27,445 nucleotides of DNA from JABMRP01 sp964444795 (GTDB lineage Bacteria; Planctomycetota; Planctomycetia; Pirellulales; Thermoguttaceae). The DNA lies in NCBI GenBank assembly GCA_964444795.1, contig CAYUIQ010000109.1, forward strand, positions 1-27,445, read 5' to 3'. Position 1 is the first letter of the stretch, and each line of letters begins with the position of its first letter. The notes under the pieces were generated by a model, which was not told the DNA's origin, did not search any database, and worked only from the letters and a program-made list of their open reading frames with translations. This document shows positions 24,256 to 27,445 of the stretch, piece by piece. A program made the translations under genes and the position numbers.

Positions 24256-26343
24256 ATGAGGTCAGCATTCCTGTTCGTCGCGGGCGTGATCGGGATCAGC
24301 ACAGCGGTTGGCATGGCGTCGGCCGGCATCGTCGGCGTCGATGCATCGGGCGCCGCCTACACGGGGCCGGGGGTGCTGGACACAACCTCGCGAACTTGGG
24401 AGCTGAAGCCGTCAACCGGAAACACCTTCCAACTCGACGGTCAGACAATCACCATGACCTACGGCGGCAATTCGGCGGGAGGCATCGACGCGCCGATCAA
24501 TCTGTTCGACGACTACAAACACAACGGCGGCGGCAGTGCGTTCGGTGTGGTGTTGACCGGTCTGGACATGAGCAAGACGTACGACTTGGTCGTCTACGGT
24601 GCGCAAAATTTCCTCGGCGGCCGCGGCGGGAGTTTCGATCCGGCCGAACCCAATCTGCCGGCCAAGACCACCACCGGCGACCAGACGTCGACTTTCGCCG
24701 AAGGGGTCAACTACGTTCGCTTCGATAACGTGGCGCCGGACAATTCAACGAACGATCAGCGTATTCGCTTCCTCGTCGGTAACGGTCCCGAGGGCATCGG
24801 CATTTTCAACGGTTTCGAGATCGGGACCGCCGGTCCGCCCCCCTCGCCCACGAAACTCCAGTACGGGTTCGACCACACGTCGGGTACGGTCGACGGCAAC
24901 GGAGGCAGCGTAATCAACGACGCCAATCCGGGTACATACGACAGCGTCACGATTCAAGCTCCCGGCGGCACCTATTCGGCCGATATCCCCACCGGAAACG
25001 TCCAGAACGCCACAGGGATCGGCTCGTTGGACGTGACCGGCACCGCGATTTCCACCGCCAATTCGCTTAACCAGGGCAGCGGGCAAGGCATTGTAACGGC
25101 TACGGATGTTTTCAATGCGGGCGGTCTCACGATGGAGGCTTGGGTCAAGGACATTTCGGCTACCACGGGAGTCCCGGGGCTTGCCTTGAACATGGGTGGG
25201 ATGTACGTCCTTGGCGTGGCCGCAAACGGCCAGGTTGGCTTTTTCCACGGAGACAATTCAAATGACCTGAGCTGGACGACACCCAAAGACACGTCGTCCT
25301 GGACCCATCTGGCCGTGGTCATGGAAACCACGGACCCGGGCGCCATGAGCTATGACGCCATCACCGCTTACGTCGATGGTTTTCCGATCCACTCGGCGGC
25401 CCATGCGTTTCCCTGGTTCTTGAGTCGCGCGACGTCGGTGGGTAATCACCAATACAACCTCGGTTGGGGCCCCATGGACGGCCTCGTCTACGAGCCGCGA
25501 GTCAGCCTGGGGGCCTTGTCGCCGGAAGACTTCACGATCGCGGGCATCGTGCCTTCGCCCACGATATTGCAGTACGGGTTCGACTACACGTCGGGCACGG
25601 TGGACGGCAACGGAGGCAGCGTGATCAATGACGCCATGCCGGGGATACACAACAGCGTCACGATTCAAGCTCCCGGCGGCACGTATTCGGCCGATATTCC
25701 CACCGCAAACGTCCAGAACGCCACGGGAATCGGCTCGCTCGATGTGACCGGCGCCGCGATTTCCACCGCGAGCTCGCTGGGCGTGGGCAGCGGGCAGGGC
25801 ATTGTGACGGCTACGGATGTCTTCAATGCGGGCGGTCTTACAATGGAGGTTTGGGTTAAGGACCTGTCGGCTGCGTCGTCGCAATTCCCGGGGGTTGGGC
25901 TGGGCATGGGGGCGATGTACGTCCTGGGCGTGGCCCCGAACGGTCAGATTGGCTTCTTCCCCGGCGACGATCTGGCGGACCTTAGCTGGACAACGCCCCA
26001 AGACACGTCGTCCTGGACCCATTTGGCGGTGGTCATGGAAACGACGGACCCGGGCGCACTGAGCTACGACACCATCACCTCTTACGTCGATGGCGAGCCG
26101 ATCCACTCGGCGGGACATACGTTTCCCTGGTTCCTGGATCGCGCCGTATCGGTGGGTAATCACCAATACAATCTCGGCTGGGACCCCACGAATGGCCTGG
26201 TCTACGAGCCGCGAATCACCCTGGGGGCCCTGTCGCCGGAGGACTTCACTTATGCTGCCAGCGTCCCCGAGCCGTCGACGATCGCGTTGTTTGTGCTGGG
26301 CGGACTCGGGCTGATGGCGTGGACTCGCCGCCGGCGGAAATGA
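24256..26343 (+). CDS. PEP-CTERM surface protein with duplicated LamG-like domain
   Basis: A 695-aa exported protein. Residues 1-23 are a signal peptide ending near ASAG. Residues 24-195 form one domain with NLFDDYKHNGGGSAF and MSKTYDLVVYGAQN segments, found in many planctomycete PEP-CTERM proteins. Two closely similar domains of about 237 residues follow (197-433 and 434-671), each running from LQYGFD to LGALSPEDF, with the concanavalin/LamG-like GLTMEAWVKD and WTHLAVVMETTDPGA segments. The end has the sorting signal: VPEPS, a hydrophobic helix and an Arg-rich tail (TRRRRK), recognised by exosortase. The frame is open to 24139, but AAGGAGA 5 nt before the ATG at 24256 and the signal peptide decide the start. 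It is followed by a DUF1559 gene. A cell-surface role is expected; the ligand is unknown. Confidence 0.9.
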   Translation: MRSAFLFVAGVIGISTAVGMASAGIVGVDASGAAYTGPGVLDTTSRTWELKPSTGNTFQLDGQTITMTYGGNSAGGIDAPINLFDDYKHNGGGSAFGVVLTGLDMSKTYDLVVYGAQNFLGGRGGSFDPAEPNLPAKTTTGDQTSTFAEGVNYVRFDNVAPDNSTNDQRIRFLVGNGPEGIGIFNGFEIGTAGPPPSPTKLQYGFDHTSGTVDGNGGSVINDANPGTYDSVTIQAPGGTYSADIPTGNVQNATGIGSLDVTGTAISTANSLNQGSGQGIVTATDVFNAGGLTMEAWVKDISATTGVPGLALNMGGMYVLGVAANGQVGFFHGDNSNDLSWTTPKDTSSWTHLAVVMETTDPGAMSYDAITAYVDGFPIHSAAHAFPWFLSRATSVGNHQYNLGWGPMDGLVYEPRVSLGALSPEDFTIAGIVPSPTILQYGFDYTSGTVDGNGGSVINDAMPGIHNSVTIQAPGGTYSADIPTANVQNATGIGSLDVTGAAISTASSLGVGSGQGIVTATDVFNAGGLTMEVWVKDLSAASSQFPGVGLGMGAMYVLGVAPNGQIGFFPGDDLADLSWTTPQDTSSWTHLAVVMETTDPGALSYDTITSYVDGEPIHSAGHTFPWFLDRAVSVGNHQYNLGWDPTNGLVYEPRITLGALSPEDFTYAASVPEPSTIALFVLGGLGLMAWTRRRRK
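24844..26268 (+). repeat. Intragenic tandem duplication (about 711 and 714 bp)
   Basis: Copy 1 (24844-25554) and copy 2 (25555-26268) match closely at DNA and protein level, including long identical stretches such as the SVTIQAPGGTYSADIP region. Copy 2 has one extra codon (ASSQF versus TTGV). The repeat stays in frame and duplicates exactly one domain. Confidence 0.92.
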
Positions 26344-26383
26344 CCGGTTCGACGGACGAAGGCGCTTTCCGAAGGAGCGGGCC

Positions 26384-27346
26384 ATGCCACGAACGCGACA
26401 GCGAGCTTTCACGCTGGTCGAACTCTTGGTGGTGATAGCCATTATCGGCATTCTCATCGGGCTGTTGCTGCCCGCCGTGCAGTCGGTCCGCGCGGCGGCG
26501 CGGCGAATGCAGTGTGCCAACAATCTCAAGCAGATCGCCCTGGCGATGCACGCCTATCACGAAGCCAACACGATGTTGCCGCCGGGCACGATCAGTTGGG
26601 GGACCTCGGTCACCTGGGCGGCGCGGATTCTACCCCATCTGGAACAGCAGGCGGCCCACGATCAGGTCAGCTACAGCGAACTCTATTACACGGGCTCCAA
26701 CAGCCAGTTCATGATGAACCGGTTCGCCACCTACACTTGCCCCAGCGACTCGCCGCAAAGCCGCTCCAACGGTTGGACGAAGCACAACTACGTGGTCAAC
26801 GCCGGCAATACGGGATTCGTTTCGCCGCAGTTTTACGGCGCGGTGGAGAATTACAACGGCGTTGAGTACGGCGGTGCCCCTTTCACCCGCAGCGGTTCCT
26901 ATCCCAACCGCGGCTGGCCCGACATCGAACCGAAGTGGGTCGACTTCGACGCCATTCGTGACGGTCTGAGCAACACGCTGATGCTCTCCGAGGCGGTCCA
27001 AGGGCAAACGCCCACGTCGGGCGGCAGTATCGACCTGCGGGGGTTCATCTGGTGGGGTAACGCGGCGACCTTCGAGACCTACTTGCCGCCCAATGCCGAG
27101 CAGCCCGACGTGTATCAAGAAACCGTCTGGTGCGACTCCCAGGGAGTTATTCCCACCAATCCACCCTGCACGGGACCGCACACCGCGCAGCAGCCGATGA
27201 CCAACGCGGCCCGAAGCCGGCATTCCGGCGGCGTGCAATGCGCCGTATGCGACGGCTCGGTCAGCTTCATCACCGACAACATCGCCTTGGACATGTGGCG
27301 CTCGCTGAGCACCTCGCGGGGCGGCGAGACGGCGAGCATGTCGTAG
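26384..27346 (+). CDS. DUF1559 pseudopilin-like protein
   Basis: A 320-aa protein of the DUF1559 family, which is hugely expanded in planctomycetes. It begins with a type IV prepilin-like signal: cleavage is expected between Ala8 and Phe9, giving FTLVE with the conserved Glu at mature position 5, then a hydrophobic helix (VVIAIIGILIGLLLPAVQ). Next come the family's RRMQCANNLKQIALAMHAYH helix and, near the C-terminus, SRHSGGVQCAVCDGSVSFI. GAAGGAG 6 nt before the ATG fixes the start. It lies 40 nt after the PEP-CTERM gene and is probably co-transcribed with it, ending at the hairpin at 27380-27410. Predicted to sit in the cytoplasmic membrane or a pseudopilus-like assembly; its molecular role is not known. 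Confidence 0.93.
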   Translation: MPRTRQRAFTLVELLVVIAIIGILIGLLLPAVQSVRAAARRMQCANNLKQIALAMHAYHEANTMLPPGTISWGTSVTWAARILPHLEQQAAHDQVSYSELYYTGSNSQFMMNRFATYTCPSDSPQSRSNGWTKHNYVVNAGNTGFVSPQFYGAVENYNGVEYGGAPFTRSGSYPNRGWPDIEPKWVDFDAIRDGLSNTLMLSEAVQGQTPTSGGSIDLRGFIWWGNAATFETYLPPNAEQPDVYQETVWCDSQGVIPTNPPCTGPHTAQQPMTNAARSRHSGGVQCAVCDGSVSFITDNIALDMWRSLSTSRGGETASMS

Positions 27347-27379
27347 TACTGAACGCGATATATTGCGACGACAGACCTT

Positions 27380-27410
27380 CTTCCCCACCGGCCCCGTGCC
27401 GGTGGGGAAG
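27380..27410 (+). terminator. Strong hairpin after the DUF1559 gene
   Basis: A perfect 13-bp stem (27380-27392 with 27398-27410) has a 5-nt loop and starts 34 nt past the stop. The following GTGGTTTGATG is only weakly T-rich. Probable terminator. Confidence 0.6.
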
Positions 27411-27445
27411 TGGTTTGATGACTACTCAAGATGCCCCGACCATAC

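Noticed and set aside
25258..26529. 423-codon minus-strand frame opposite the PEP-CTERM and DUF1559 genes
   Set aside because: It mirrors the duplicated domain and prepilin region on the other strand and shows only repeat-derived, domain-free sequence.
27358..27370. Another ATTGCGAC match downstream of the DUF1559 gene
   Set aside because: A lone half-site without a partner at 21 bp; it may belong to a promoter outside the window but cannot be supported.

Overview
The window is GC-rich, densely coded DNA from a bacterium of the phylum Planctomycetota, probably Pirellulales-like. This is inferred from gene content, not from a marker gene. The signs are a DUF1559 pseudopilin-like protein beside a PEP-CTERM surface protein, exported beta-propeller/cytochrome c fusions in two copies, a Tat-exported Gfo/Idh/MocA oxidoreductase, a periplasmic sulfatase next to a GH106-type glycosidase, and an OleA-like thiolase. 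No rRNA, tRNA, CRISPR array, transposase or phage gene was seen.

Layout. Positions 97-1819 (+) hold a PIG-L deacetylase and a NagB-like sugar-phosphate isomerase, a likely amino-sugar pair. Positions 1850-6519 (-) hold a sulfatase followed by a large exported GH106-like glycosidase. A 334-bp divergent promoter region separates these from 6854-10135 (+), which holds a Gfo/Idh/MocA oxidoreductase and a YVTN-propeller/di-heme cytochrome, each followed by a GC-rich hairpin. An exported phospholipase D-like protein (10472-11878, +) converges on a copper P-type ATPase (11892-14153, -). Next come glgB and, overlapping its 5' end, a degenerate RNase HI-fold protein (14369-17060, -). A class-I amidotransferase-like protein lacking its nucleophile (17441-18187, -) has a clear terminator. 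An OleA-like ketosynthase and a 59-residue Cys-rich protein (18781-20042, +) precede a small toxin-antitoxin cluster (20231-21134, +). A second YVTN/cytochrome fusion and an AraC regulator (21206-24047, -) are divergent from a PEP-CTERM protein with an internal tandem duplication and a DUF1559 protein (24256-27346, +).

How the parts may work together. The sulfatase and glycosidase look made for sulfated, deoxysugar-rich polysaccharides; the oxidoreductase and amino-sugar genes fit downstream carbohydrate metabolism. The most notable regulatory signal is between araC and the PEP-CTERM gene: four GCGA-centred half-sites form two direct-repeat pairs, each with exactly 21-bp spacing, and the last half-site overlaps the -35 position of a candidate promoter for the PEP-CTERM gene. 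This resembles the classical AraC activator layout and suggests a locally controlled surface-protein module. Two proteins (RNase HI-like and C26-like) keep their fold signatures but have lost catalytic residues, which suggests non-enzymatic roles.
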